Positions 10,343 through 18,966 of a stretch of DNA of 64,000 nucleotides are shown one piece after another. A program made the translations under genes and the position numbers. A model generated the notes under the pieces. It worked only from the letters and a program-made list of their open reading frames with translations. It searched no databases and had not been told where the DNA came from. How positions within the stretch are numbered: position 1 is the stretch's first letter; the number at the start of each line of letters is the position of its first letter. This stretch comes from Bin5 sp965200615 (lineage in GTDB: Bacteria; Chloroflexota; Anaerolineae; Caldilineales; Caldilineaceae), in contig OZ241377.1 in assembly GCA_965200615.1 (NCBI GenBank), positions 2,728,001 through 2,792,000 of the forward strand, read 5' to 3'.

Positions 10343-10677
10343 TTTGATCCTCCTTGCTAGGTTTGGAATCTCTCCTGCCGGAACAAATCGGAAAACGTCT
10401 TTCCTCACTCAGTAGAAGATAAATGCCATTTTATTCCCAAGAGTGAGAGCTTGCAAACAAGAAAAATGCTATAATATTAAGATGAAACTCTGTTTTAAAA
10501 TTCCGCATCTGCCCATTTCGAAAACTGTAAGGGCTTACGGTAGGCTCAATTGCTAAACGTGTCTTTTCGTCCGTCTCGTACTACACTCGTCTAGAAATGG
10601 ACCGACACGAAGCTGAAAGAACTCCCCTCCCGAAGGTAAACTGAAGACCAGAAACGAACAGTTCCTGTGCTAGGACC
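10343..10677. promoter_or_regulatory. AT-rich divergent regulatory region
   Basis: This gene-free stretch separates the minus-strand importer operon from the plus-strand SPFH gene. On the minus strand TTTAAA (10494-10499) and TATTAT (10471-10476) with 17-base spacing form a plausible promoter for the importer. A small palindrome GTAAG-GG-CTTAC (10527-10538) lies 28 bases further upstream and could be an operator. No clear promoter for the plus-strand gene was found. Confidence 0.35.
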
Positions 10678-12528
10678 ATGTGTCGCACTTTCACCTTTCT
10701 CACCGCTACACTAATCGCCCTACCTTTCTTGTTGCTGCCCGCCGCCTTTTGGCTGGGAATCAACGTACCAGACTCTCTTTCCCCTGGGCTGTGGCGGCCA
10801 AGTGTGATCTGGTCTCTGCGCATCATATACGTCGGCGGGGCGTTCTTCGGTTGGCTGGCAGGACGTCCACACTGGTTCCACACCTGGCTGGGATTCGCAG
10901 TGTACGCGGCGGTCGCAATTCTGCTCCAGTTCGCCCTTTCAGTGCCGGCGTGGGGTGAAGGAGTTTTCCCGGTATTCCTGGGATTCCTCCTCATTCTCTT
11001 CGCATTCTCGCCCTACTTCGTGACCGCGCTCTGGGCTGGCTGGCACAGGCCTGAGCGACTGCTTGCCGCTTACACGGTATTTCCCCACGCAGCACTCATC
11101 CTCCCGCTCGCGCTGCTTGTTCAAGCAGATTCAGTTGGCGGCGATTGGCGATTTGTGCTCCTGTCAGCTGTGGCTGCTGCTGCTGTCGCTTCACTGTTCT
11201 GGCATCCCTCTTCAACACGCCTCTACAGCGAAAAGAGCTGGCCGCGGGCGGCGCTGCTTTTTGGCGGAGTGATATTCACCAACATGTTCTTTCTCCTCGG
11301 TTACGGCTACGTAGAGAACCTGAGAGGAGTTCTGAGCATGTTCATGACTCTGATCCCGCTCGTCGGACTGGCTTGGCTGATACTTAGCGGGCCCTTGCTG
11401 ATTCCACCATTCGTCCATTGGTTGATCGGTAAACTTGGAATCGAAAACAGTTTAGCCTCGTCTTGGAATAAGGTTGGACGGGCTTTCCCCGCACCGACCG
11501 GGGCAACAAAGAGGATCAGCGACTCAACTGTCCTGCCGCAATCTGAAATGGCAGAACACGATTCCCCCAAAGGAGAAGCAAGCATGAGCGAAGAAACAGT
11601 AGTGACTGCCGTGCCCGAAACACGGAGACCTGTCGGTTCGGACCTGGAACGGCTTTACAAACTTTCAATCGTAGTTCTCGCGGCGCTGGCTGTTTTCCTG
11701 GTCGCTCTCTACGTCGGCCGCGCCGCAGTCTACAAAATCCACGAGTTCGAACGCGGCCTGCACCTGCGCGGCGGCCGCTTCCTCGGCGTGCAAACGCCCG
11801 GATGGCACGTTCAAGTCCCTCTGGTTGACACGGTCATCATTGTCAAAGTCATCGAGCGACTCGGCTACGTCGAGCGCATTCCCGCCATGACTTCCGACAA
11901 TGTCACTATGGACGTCTCCCTCCAATTCACTTACCGCGTCACCAACCCAGAACGCTTCGCCCTCGCCGTCGACGACCCGGAGCGCATCGTCTTCGAATTC
12001 GTGCAGGGCAGGCTGCGCGATGTCATCAACACCAAGACGATGACCGGGGTCATGAACCAGCGGACCGAGATGAACCTTGAGATCATGCAGGAGTTGAAGG
12101 AGAAGGAAGATCAGTACGGTGTCGAATTCATGACCGTCCAGATCCAAAGCGCGTCGCCGCCCGCCGAGGTCTTGTCCGCAATCAAGGACCGCATGGTGGC
12201 CGCGCAGCGCCAGGAACAGGCCGAGGCTGAAGCCGCCCAGCAGCGCACCGTCGCCGACGCCCAGTTCTACGCCGCGCAGAAGGAGGCCGAAGCGCAGGCC
12301 TATCGCATCACCACCTCCGCCGCCGCCGAAGCCGAACAGATCCAGCTCACAACCGAGGCACAGCAACTCGCCGTCCGCGCCATCCTCAGCGAGCTGGAAG
12401 GCAAGGGCACGCTCGCGGAAAAGTACATCGACTATCTCATTGCCGTCGAACTGAAGGAGAACAGCAAGTGGATTCTCGGAACCGGCGCCGAGCCGATCCT
12501 CGAACTGCGGCCCTCAGCGGAGGAGTAA
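10678..12528 (+). CDS. Multi-pass membrane protein fused to an SPFH/band-7 domain
   Basis: One uninterrupted 616-residue frame. Residues 1-255 hold seven or eight hydrophobic helices of no recognised family. A linker (about 256-300) follows, then a single helix (SIVVLAALAVFLVALYVG) and an SPFH domain (YKIHEFERGLHLRGG, VMNQRTEMN). The C-terminus is Ala/Glu-rich coiled coil. SPFH proteins oligomerise in membrane microdomains. An internal ATG at 11584 is preceded by AAAGGAG and starts exactly where an ordinary SPFH protein would begin, so the locus may make both a fusion and a separate SPFH protein. The ATG at 10678 has only a weak ribosome-binding site. Confidence 0.7.
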   Translation: MCRTFTFLTATLIALPFLLLPAAFWLGINVPDSLSPGLWRPSVIWSLRIIYVGGAFFGWLAGRPHWFHTWLGFAVYAAVAILLQFALSVPAWGEGVFPVFLGFLLILFAFSPYFVTALWAGWHRPERLLAAYTVFPHAALILPLALLVQADSVGGDWRFVLLSAVAAAAVASLFWHPSSTRLYSEKSWPRAALLFGGVIFTNMFFLLGYGYVENLRGVLSMFMTLIPLVGLAWLILSGPLLIPPFVHWLIGKLGIENSLASSWNKVGRAFPAPTGATKRISDSTVLPQSEMAEHDSPKGEASMSEETVVTAVPETRRPVGSDLERLYKLSIVVLAALAVFLVALYVGRAAVYKIHEFERGLHLRGGRFLGVQTPGWHVQVPLVDTVIIVKVIERLGYVERIPAMTSDNVTMDVSLQFTYRVTNPERFALAVDDPERIVFEFVQGRLRDVINTKTMTGVMNQRTEMNLEIMQELKEKEDQYGVEFMTVQIQSASPPAEVLSAIKDRMVAAQRQEQAEAEAAQQRTVADAQFYAAQKEAEAQAYRITTSAAAEAEQIQLTTEAQQLAVRAILSELEGKGTLAEKYIDYLIAVELKENSKWILGTGAEPILELRPSAEE

Positions 12529-12531
12529 CGC

Positions 12532-12999
12532 ATGCGCAAAACATTGCTCCTGGCAGGCGCCGTCGCTGTCCTGGTGACATTGACGCAAACGGCGCCGCGG
12601 AACCTGACTGTCTCCCGCAACCATAGCGACCTCATCGCCAAACGGATCTACGCCTATCGTGACTGGCAGAGCACCGGTGTGCGCATCGATCAAGGAGATC
12701 GAGTCCAGATCAAAGCGGAAGGCGAATGGCTCTACACGCCCGATGAGTTCCACGGGCCTGGAGGTCATCCAATCTTTCCCGCGCCCAGCTTCTACCCAAT
12801 TTCAAGCGGGTCAGGCGGGGCGCTCATCGGGCGCATCGGTGAACAAGGATACCGTTTCATCGTTGGCGAACGCGTAGACATGCAGGCAACTCAACACGGC
12901 ATCCTCTACCTGCGCATCAATGACGACATCCTGAGCGACAACGACGGCTGGGTCGCCGTCCGCATCGACGTCACCGAAACCGAAGACTCCCTACCCTGA
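12532..12999 (+). CDS. Secreted LecA (PA-IL)-like protein
   Basis: A 155-residue protein with a signal peptide (MRKTLLLAGAVAVLVTLTQT). The mature part has the pattern STGVRIDQGDRVQIKAEGEW, GALIGRIGEQGYRFIVG and LYLRINDD, typical of LecA-like beta-sandwich proteins. Some of these bind galactose through calcium, but many remain uncharacterised. It begins four bases after the SPFH gene with GGAG before the ATG, so the two are probably co-transcribed. The fold call is moderately secure and the ligand unknown. Confidence 0.6.
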   Translation: MRKTLLLAGAVAVLVTLTQTAPRNLTVSRNHSDLIAKRIYAYRDWQSTGVRIDQGDRVQIKAEGEWLYTPDEFHGPGGHPIFPAPSFYPISSGSGGALIGRIGEQGYRFIVGERVDMQATQHGILYLRINDDILSDNDGWVAVRIDVTETEDSLP

Positions 13000-13028
13000 T
13001 ATTGGGCACGCCCAGAGCAGAAACAAAA

Positions 13029-13055
13029 AAGGAGTGAGAGATTCTCTCACTCCTT
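13029..13055 (-). terminator. Intrinsic terminator between convergent genes
   Basis: A perfect 12-bp stem (13029-13040 with 13044-13055) closes a 3-base loop. In the minus-strand RNA it is followed by a U-rich run (TTTTTTGTTT), so it fits termination of the RraA-like gene; in the plus direction the following T content is weaker. It lies between genes ending at 12999 and 13075. Confidence 0.7.
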
Positions 13056-13074
13056 ACTCTTTACTCCTCTCCCC

Positions 13075-13797
13075 TCACTCTTCGTCATCCCCGTAGCTAT
13101 GACCGGCGAGAATCGCCCGCACCTCCGCCGCGCTCGAAGCCTTCTGCATCTGGCCAATGCGTTCCTCTTCATGCGCCAGCAGCTGCTTGACATTGCGCAG
13201 AACATCCTCCATCTTGTCAGCCGGGAACTTGCACGCGCCGTTCTCATCCATATGCACGATCTCGCCCGGGGCAACGTCCATCCCCCGGATGTGCACCGGC
13301 ACATTCACCGCCTGCACCGCCATCGCGCCATGCCCTGGGGTAACGCCGCTCAGCAGATACTGGAAACCCATCGGCCGGATCTCGTCGATGTCTCTTGACG
13401 GGCCGTTTGAAATGCAGCCCACACAGCCGACCGCCTGCATCGCGGCCGTCATGTTGCCGCCGGCCAGCCCTACCTTGCCCGCAATTTCGGGCGGAAACTT
13501 CTGCTCCAGGACCAGGATCGTCGGCTTCGGCGACGCGTCCAGCGCCTCCAGCACGTCCGTGAAACCCACCCGCGAAAAATTCGGATCCGGCAGGCCGTAG
13601 ACGCATGTAACCGCGTAACCGGCCAGCGCTCCCAGCTCAGGATACATGCAGCGAATCGTTTCATCCGTATACCAGTTTTCCGTCCACGGGTTGTAAAGGC
13701 CCAGGCAGAGCGGATCTTCAGGGTAGGTGGCAACCACGTTGGTGATTGACGGGGTATCGACCGTCTTCAGCTCTTCCAGGATCGCTTGGGAATTCAT
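13075..13797 (-). CDS. RraA-like / HMG aldolase family protein
   Basis: A 240-residue protein of the RraA fold. GGNMTAAMQAVGCVG, SNGPSRDIDEIRPMGF and VAPGEIVHMDENGAC correspond to the family's metal and substrate loops; the Arg-Asp pair in the second motif is the usual catalytic and metal-binding pair. Enzymatic members cleave 4-hydroxy-4-methyl-2-oxoglutarate or decarboxylate oxaloacetate, while E. coli RraA itself inhibits RNase E. Its place after RidA and aminotransferase genes favours a metabolic role with 2-oxo acids. Family confident, reaction not. Confidence 0.75.
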   Translation of the reverse strand: MNSQAILEELKTVDTPSITNVVATYPEDPLCLGLYNPWTENWYTDETIRCMYPELGALAGYAVTCVYGLPDPNFSRVGFTDVLEALDASPKPTILVLEQKFPPEIAGKVGLAGGNMTAAMQAVGCVGCISNGPSRDIDEIRPMGFQYLLSGVTPGHGAMAVQAVNVPVHIRGMDVAPGEIVHMDENGACKFPADKMEDVLRNVKQLLAHEEERIGQMQKASSAAEVRAILAGHSYGDDEE

Positions 13798-13846
13798 TCA
13801 ATATTCCTTGTGTGGTAGGTCTGGACTCTATTCTGATTTGCTGCTG

Positions 13847-15064
13847 TCAGGAATCATAAGTCTGTATAAACTCGCAGATCCGCTCCATTGCCGGTTTCAG
13901 GATGTCCATGTCCGGCGCGTAACAGATCCGGATCGATCCTTCGCCGCCGTTGCCGAACGCGCTCCCCGGCGCCACCGCCACGCGCCTCGCGCGCAGCAGA
14001 TCGAGGGCGAACTGGTATGAGTCGTTCACGCCTTCAAGTTGCGGAAAGAGATAGAAGGCCCCCTCCGGCTCCGGCAGGTTGACCCCGGGAATCATTTGCA
14101 GCATCCCGGCACAAAAGTCCCGCTGCTCCTGAAACTCCTCCACCATCGCAGCGATATCGTCCTCACCGTGGGCAATCGCCGCTTCACCGCCCCGCTGAAT
14201 CATCGTTGGCGCGTGCGAAACGATGAACTCGTTCAACTGCGCAGCCTTCTTCACGAAATCCTCCCGGCTCACCATCCAACCGAGCCGCCAGCCCGTCATG
14301 CAGTAGGTCTTGGAAAAGGAGTTGACGACAATGACGGCGTCTTCGCGCGAACAAAGCTTCAGGATCGAAGGCGCAAGCTGCCCCAAATAGTCACTCGCTC
14401 CACCCACCTCGCCCCCGGCTTCGCCCTGACCGCCGTAATAGATGCGCTCGTAGACCTCGTCAGTCAGCAGCCACAGCCCGTGTTGACGCGCAAAATCCAG
14501 CAACGTCTGCTGTTCAGCGACCGTCGCCGTCCAGCCCAGCGGATTGGAGGGTGAAGCGTACAGCAACAGACGCGTTCGCGGCGTCAGTGCGCTCTCCATA
14601 GCGTCGATGTCCGGTGTAAAGCGCTGCCCCGTCCGCGCCATCGGCACTTCCACAGCGCGTGCGCCGAACATCTCGATCATCGCCGAACCGTTGGGCCAGT
14701 TCGGGCTCAGCACAACTGCCTCATCACCCGGATCGATGACGCACTTGATCGCCAGGTTCAGCGCCTGCACGCCCCCGGAGGTGACCTGTATCTCTGAAGG
14801 ATCGATCTCTACTGCGTGCAGCCTCGCTATCAGGTTGGCGATTGCAACGCGCAGCGATGGCAGCCCCTGATTTGGGGAGTAATAGGTCCAACCCTCCTGC
14901 GCTGCCCGGTTCACCGCGTCGATCACGTAGGGCGGCGTCGGAAAGGTTGACTCGCCGAACTGCAGGGAAAGCACGTCCTCCATGCCGAATGCCACGTCCG
15001 CCAGCGCCCGTATACGGGAAACCGGGACGCGCTCTGCCGAGGGCGCCAACGAAGGGGATGACAT
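13847..15064 (-). CDS. Class I/II PLP-dependent aminotransferase
   Basis: A 405-residue fold-type I aminotransferase. Visible PLP residues are N174 (SPSNPLGW), D202 (LTDEVYE) and the Schiff-base lysine K252 in NSFSKTYCMTGWR. It resembles aspartate/alanine-type enzymes that transfer an amino group to 2-oxoglutarate; specificity is not readable. It is followed 49 bases later by the RraA-like gene and preceded by a small conserved gene and RidA. RidA-type proteins remove reactive enamines made by PLP enzymes, so the grouping makes sense as an amino-acid catabolic operon. Confidence 0.88.
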   Translation of the reverse strand: MSSPSLAPSAERVPVSRIRALADVAFGMEDVLSLQFGESTFPTPPYVIDAVNRAAQEGWTYYSPNQGLPSLRVAIANLIARLHAVEIDPSEIQVTSGGVQALNLAIKCVIDPGDEAVVLSPNWPNGSAMIEMFGARAVEVPMARTGQRFTPDIDAMESALTPRTRLLLYASPSNPLGWTATVAEQQTLLDFARQHGLWLLTDEVYERIYYGGQGEAGGEVGGASDYLGQLAPSILKLCSREDAVIVVNSFSKTYCMTGWRLGWMVSREDFVKKAAQLNEFIVSHAPTMIQRGGEAAIAHGEDDIAAMVEEFQEQRDFCAGMLQMIPGVNLPEPEGAFYLFPQLEGVNDSYQFALDLLRARRVAVAPGSAFGNGGEGSIRICYAPDMDILKPAMERICEFIQTYDS

Positions 15065-15141
15065 ATTGAACGGAGAGATCCTTTCAGCTCCTTACGGACT
15101 TGCGTTTCCCGATGGAACTGCTGCAGCCTCGTTCCAAAAGA

Positions 15142-15435
15142 TCAGTCCTGCAACAGGGCCCGGGCGATCTCCTCCCACTCCTGCGGCAGCGGGGCGCTGC
15201 TGGCCGGCTTCCGGGCGCGGCCGTACCAGTGGTTGGCGTTTGGCAGATCGCCCTCAACACGGTGCAGATAGGCATGCACCCAGGCGGAACCGTTCCCGTC
15301 CGGTTGCTCTTGCAGAGCGTCGTGGGCGCCGTCCCAGTCGCTGGCGGCATCCAGCCACAGTGCGCGCAGAGGCGCGCCTATTCCGGCCGGCGGCGCGTCG
15401 TCCGAAAGACTTGCTTTGAATTCGTCAAATGTCAT
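15142..15435 (-). CDS. Conserved small protein of unknown function
   Basis: A 97-residue soluble protein starting at ATG 15435, six bases after GAGGAG; a longer in-frame start at 15510 has no such site. The core ALWLDAASDWDGAHDALQ and WVHAYLHRVEGDLPNANHWY is a pattern I have seen in small widespread hypothetical proteins, helical and TPR-like in appearance. No catalytic motif is evident. It lies between RidA and aminotransferase genes and is probably co-transcribed. Confidence 0.65.
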   Translation of the reverse strand: MTFDEFKASLSDDAPPAGIGAPLRALWLDAASDWDGAHDALQEQPDGNGSAWVHAYLHRVEGDLPNANHWYGRARKPASSAPLPQEWEEIARALLQD

Positions 15436-15485
15436 GGTTCTCTCCTCAGGCAGTTTGCCGCTTACCAGAATAGCGCTTGCCTCTT

Positions 15486-15866
15486 CTACTCCGGCACGAC
15501 CGCTATGCAATCGACTTCAAGCATAATGTTCGGCAGCTGGCAGCCGACCGTCGTACGCGCCGGATATGGCTTGGTGACATACTGCTCGTAGACCTCGTTC
15601 ATCTCGGCGAAGTCGTTCAGGTCGGCCAGAAAGACACCGACCTTCGTCACATGCTCCCACGAAGTGCCGGCCGCCTCCAGCAGGATCGTCAGATTGTCGA
15701 ATACGCGCGTCGCCTGCTCACGAAATCCGCCTTCGACCATCTGACCGGTGGCCGGATCCAGTGGCCCCTGGCCGGCGATATAGGCGACCGGGCCGTCGGC
15801 CACGATGCCCTGCGAATAGATGCCCGCCGGCGGCGCGCCTTTCTCAGTATATACTTCTTTGCGCAT
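15486..15866 (-). CDS. RidA/YjgF family enamine deaminase
   Basis: A 126-residue Rid-family protein. YIAGQGPLDPATGQMV, the conserved Arg of YPARTTVGCQLP and the terminal MLEVDCIAVVPE are family hallmarks; the Arg positions the substrate carboxylate. Family members hydrolyse 2-aminoacrylate and related enamine/imine intermediates. The ATG at 15866 has GGGAG upstream; the frame stays open to 16064 but that part lies over a decayed antitoxin gene and is not conserved. Likely first gene of the RidA-hypothetical-aminotransferase-RraA set. Confidence 0.85.
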   Translation of the reverse strand: MRKEVYTEKGAPPAGIYSQGIVADGPVAYIAGQGPLDPATGQMVEGGFREQATRVFDNLTILLEAAGTSWEHVTKVGVFLADLNDFAEMNEVYEQYVTKPYPARTTVGCQLPNIMLEVDCIAVVPE

Positions 15867-15888
15867 CTCTGCTGTCTCCCGTTGACTC

Positions 15889-16119
15889 TCACCAAATGGA
15901 AGGGTAAATGGTTGTTTTATCGTTGCTATTCCCGGCTCGCAGATCAGCAATGGCTTGGTCGGCAAGGTGGTCCAGCTTCCCATTCTTGACATCTCTTTCG
16001 AACTTCTCATCCCACATCTTCGCTTCAAATTCTTCAAATCATTCCCTGAATCGAGCCAATTCATGCGCCGACAGTTGTGAAACGGCTGCCTGAAGTTCTT
16101 GAACTGTTCTGGTAGTCAT
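15889..16119 (-). pseudogene. Antitoxin-like gene with an in-frame TGA
   Basis: From ATG 16119 the frame reads MTTRTVQELQAAVSQLSAHE, LARFRE, then TGA (16039-16041), then FEEFEAKMWDEKFERDV and KNGKLDHLADQAIADLRAG. This matches a common family of about 70-residue antitoxins normally carrying a Trp (REWFEEF) at the stop position, so TGG has become TGA. These antitoxins usually pair with a RelE/ParE-type toxin, but no toxin gene follows: the next gene is RidA. It appears to be an orphaned, inactivated antitoxin, unless the TGA is a sequencing error. Confidence 0.6.
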
Positions 16120-16217
16120 GTTCACGCCCCTGACCTGAGGCACTTCACTGCAGTTCTTATGTCTTTCGCAGGTCACTCTCGCCCGCCAACACTCTCTCGT
16201 TACAGGCTCGGACAAAC

Positions 16218-16742
16218 CTATTTGGGCTGGGCCCTCTGAATTCTCGGCGGCCACTGGCTCTTGATATAAGCCAGCACCGCCCAGATCTCAGTATCGTCAA
16301 GCTGATCGCCGAATCCGATCATGGCGCTCCGGTATCCCATTCCTACAAATGCCTCTGTCCCAATCTTTGTGATCTCAAACAGCTGCTCGTCGGGGTGATG
16401 CCAGGTGTGGCCGGTCTCGTCATGCGGAGGGGCAGGTAGATATCCGTTCTCATCCCGAATCTTCCAGTTTGGTTGCCCTTCAAGCTCTACGCCGTGGCAG
16501 GAGGCGCAATACTGCTGATAGAGAATCTCCCCCAGCGCCACCAACTGAGCATTGGAAGCATCCGCCCCCTCTACAGACCCCTCGATCTGCGGAAGAGTGA
16601 CCTCGGTCGGAGTTGCCGTAACTTCCACGGACAGGGTTTCGCTCGACAACGCCTGCCCGCTTTCTCCTCCGCCGGGCGGACCGCAACCCGACAGAATCAG
16701 CGCAAACGCAAGGGCCCAGAGCGTAATCGTCCCGCGCTTCAT
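16218..16742 (-). CDS. Membrane-anchored c-type cytochrome lipoprotein
   Basis: A 174-residue lipoprotein with lipobox LSGC (Cys20) followed by a low-complexity linker. The single heme-binding motif CASCH (C79, C82, H83) is present, and a Met in GYRSAMIGFGDQL is a candidate axial ligand. The terminal WAVLAYIKSQWP helix is typical of class I cytochromes c. It would carry electrons at the outer face of the membrane. The ATG lies three bases after the stop of the dipeptidase gene, implying one transcript. Confidence 0.82.
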   Translation of the reverse strand: MKRGTITLWALAFALILSGCGPPGGGESGQALSSETLSVEVTATPTEVTLPQIEGSVEGADASNAQLVALGEILYQQYCASCHGVELEGQPNWKIRDENGYLPAPPHDETGHTWHHPDEQLFEITKIGTEAFVGMGYRSAMIGFGDQLDDTEIWAVLAYIKSQWPPRIQRAQPK

Positions 16743-16745
16743 CCT

Positions 16746-17816
16746 CTAGTCCTTTAACGCCCCCCGTAAGAGTCGCAACCAGTTCCCATGACAGATCGCC
16801 GCAATGTCATCCTCTGCGTAGCCGTTGCCGCGCAACAGCTCCGGGATCCGCTGCAGATCGGCGATCGTGTCCAGGTCGGCCGGCGACTGCTCGCGGCCGA
16901 AACCGCCGTCAAGATCGGTCCCGATGGCGATATTGCTGGCATTGCCCGCCAGATCGCATATGTGATCGACGTGGGGCACGAGATCTTCCAGCATAATATC
17001 GTAGTTCCACTCCTGCCCGCCTCGCCACTTCGTCGACATCATCCAAACATCCATCGCCATGCCGACGACCCCGCCGCGTTCGATAATAGCGCGCAACTGA
17101 TCGTCGCTGAACTGTCGCTGGTGCGGGACGATCGCCCGGCAGTTGTTGTGGCTGGCCAGAACCGGGCCATTGTAGATCTCCAGCGCCTGCCAGAATGACT
17201 GATCGGACAGGTGCGTCAGGTCCAACATGATCCCCAGCCGCTCCATTTCCCGCAGCAGCTCCGGTCCCATCTCACCCAGTCCCAGTTCAGTCCCCGTGCC
17301 GCCAGCGTAGCGGTTGGGCCCGTAATGGGACGGACCGATCGCCCGCAGCCCCGCCTTGTACCAGAATTCAACGTGCTCCGGCGACAGGATCGGATCGGCC
17401 CCCTCCATTGACAGCAAAAAACCGAGCGGCGGCGCCTCGCCTCCCGTATCCTCCCATGCCGTCCACGCACTCCAGTGCTCTTCCAGATCGCTCCCGGTCG
17501 TGATGACGCGCACGATCCCCAGCTCTTCCAGCCCCCGGTAGTATGCCAGATGACCCTGCGCCATCGCGCTGGCCTGGGTAGGATGATCGTAGTCGATGTT
17601 CGGGGCGGGGCGTCCCGTCGAACGAGCGATCGCGGTCGCGAAACTGAGCGCGACCCGGCCTTGGCGCATCTCCGGAAAGGCGACCGTGCCGTAACCCTGT
17701 CCTTTGCCGCTGTTCTTCTGCTCAGTCGTCCGAATCGTATAGACCGAACGCGTCAGGTCCCGGTTGCCCTGCAGCGCGTTCATCGCCAGGTCGAGGTGGG
17801 CGTCAATGAGAAGCAT
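16746..17816 (-). CDS. Membrane dipeptidase, peptidase family M19
   Basis: A 356-residue zinc dipeptidase related to renal dipeptidase. The start MLLIDAHLDLAMNAL gives the metal-binding His-x-Asp; SMEGADP supplies the bridging Glu, and LDLTHLSDQSFW plus LASHNNCRAIVPHQRQ further metal and substrate ligands. The ATG at 17816 has GGAG upstream; the longer frame to 18044 adds an Arg-rich, non-conserved extension. Members hydrolyse dipeptides, often D-containing. No signal peptide is evident. Confidence 0.85.
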   Translation of the reverse strand: MLLIDAHLDLAMNALQGNRDLTRSVYTIRTTEQKNSGKGQGYGTVAFPEMRQGRVALSFATAIARSTGRPAPNIDYDHPTQASAMAQGHLAYYRGLEELGIVRVITTGSDLEEHWSAWTAWEDTGGEAPPLGFLLSMEGADPILSPEHVEFWYKAGLRAIGPSHYGPNRYAGGTGTELGLGEMGPELLREMERLGIMLDLTHLSDQSFWQALEIYNGPVLASHNNCRAIVPHQRQFSDDQLRAIIERGGVVGMAMDVWMMSTKWRGGQEWNYDIMLEDLVPHVDHICDLAGNASNIAIGTDLDGGFGREQSPADLDTIADLQRIPELLRGNGYAEDDIAAICHGNWLRLLRGALKD

Positions 17817-18066
17817 GGAGGACTCCAGAGGGTGCGAATGTCTGAACGGATGCAGATGTTTCAAAGGGGGAGCGGCATCTTTCACGCGGCGGCGCGCCTC
17901 ACCAACTGCGGCCGCGCCCCGCTTTCGCGTGCTATCGCCTTCGCAAGGCAGAGGCGCGAAAGAGTGCTCCCAAGCGTGAAAGACCCGCCGCCCTGCATGC
18001 CAGAAGCGCCCTGCGGGACCCGGCCCTGTAGGGCGGCAGGACACTACAAACGGCGCCTACTACCTG

Positions 18067-18963
18067 CTACATAGCCGGAATCTGCAACTGCCTCTCGACC
18101 TGCAAACTGGCGCTGTCTACCACGGTGACACCGTTTTCGCCGCCAACGTAGACGCTGCCATCCACTTCCAGCATGCAGAGGGCAGGTGTGCTGCCTGCAA
18201 CCGGAGTCCAGGCCGCGCCGTCCTGCGAACTCCACAACTGCGTGTCATCGCTCAGCAGCCACTTGACCAAACTGCCGTCCCCGTTGGCCAGAGCAACAAG
18301 CGAGTTCACCTGCTCCGGCGCGCCGTCCACGGCGGCAAAGGAGCGGCCCCCGTCCGTCGACCGCCAAAGTCCGCCTTCCTCTGTTCCCGCCAGCACCAGT
18401 CCGCTGCAATGCACGTCAGGGGCAACCGCAACAGTCTGGTAGGCTGCGTCAGCGGAACTGCTGCGCTTCCACCCCAGCCCTGCATTGGGGGAACGGTAGA
18501 TGCCCTCCTCCGTCCCCGCAAACACCACCTGCCAGCGGGGCCATGCGTCCTCCTCCATCGGCGGCGCCCACGCAAGCGTCAGAACGGTCAGGTTTCGCAA
18601 TCCAAAATTGCTGGGCATCCAGCGGATGCCCCGATCGCGGGTGCGAAGCACGCCGTCACCCTCGCTGCCGGCCAGGATAACGCCCGAGTCGTCGTAGTCC
18701 GGCGATGAAGCAAAGGTGAGCACCGCCGATTCCGCGCCCTCTTGCCAGGCCGCCTGCCACTGTTCCGCAGTATCCAGAAGATAGGCCACGCCAAAGGGCG
18801 CGCCGCCGGTGAAGATGCGATCCCCCAGACTGCAGGCCGCGGTCAACCTTTCCTGCGGCTGGGGTGTGGGTGTCAGCTCCTCCTCGCCAACGGCAAACAG
18901 GCCGTACGGGCCGGCTGCCCATATACTTCCATCATATTCTGATAGGGAGAGAATGATCGACAT
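18067..18963 (-). CDS. BNR/Asp-box beta-propeller protein, partner of the GroEL paralogue
   Basis: A 298-residue protein of repeated blades: GDGVLRTRDRGIRW, EEGIYRSPNAGLGW, EGGLWRSTDGGRSF and TQLWSSQDGAAW. These are Asp-box repeats (S/T-x-D-x-G-x-x-W) of six- or seven-bladed propellers such as sialidase-like and photosystem-assembly proteins. There is no signal peptide, so it is probably cytoplasmic. It begins three bases after the stop of the GroEL-like gene, so the pair is almost certainly co-translated. Function unknown; a substrate-presenting or scaffold role is conjecture. Confidence 0.7.
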   Translation of the reverse strand: MSIILSLSEYDGSIWAAGPYGLFAVGEEELTPTPQPQERLTAACSLGDRIFTGGAPFGVAYLLDTAEQWQAAWQEGAESAVLTFASSPDYDDSGVILAGSEGDGVLRTRDRGIRWMPSNFGLRNLTVLTLAWAPPMEEDAWPRWQVVFAGTEEGIYRSPNAGLGWKRSSSADAAYQTVAVAPDVHCSGLVLAGTEEGGLWRSTDGGRSFAAVDGAPEQVNSLVALANGDGSLVKWLLSDDTQLWSSQDGAAWTPVAGSTPALCMLEVDGSVYVGGENGVTVVDSASLQVERQLQIPAM

Positions 18964-18966
18964 CGT

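Noticed and set aside
13021..13078. Possible CRISPR or tandem repeat (ACTCCTTACTCTTTACTCC)
   Set aside because: The repetition is a terminator stem followed by short pyrimidine-rich stretches; no regular repeat-spacer pattern exists.
16039..16041. TGA read as Trp in the antitoxin
   Set aside because: It would fit the family, but TGA is the normal stop of neighbouring genes, so a code change is not tenable.
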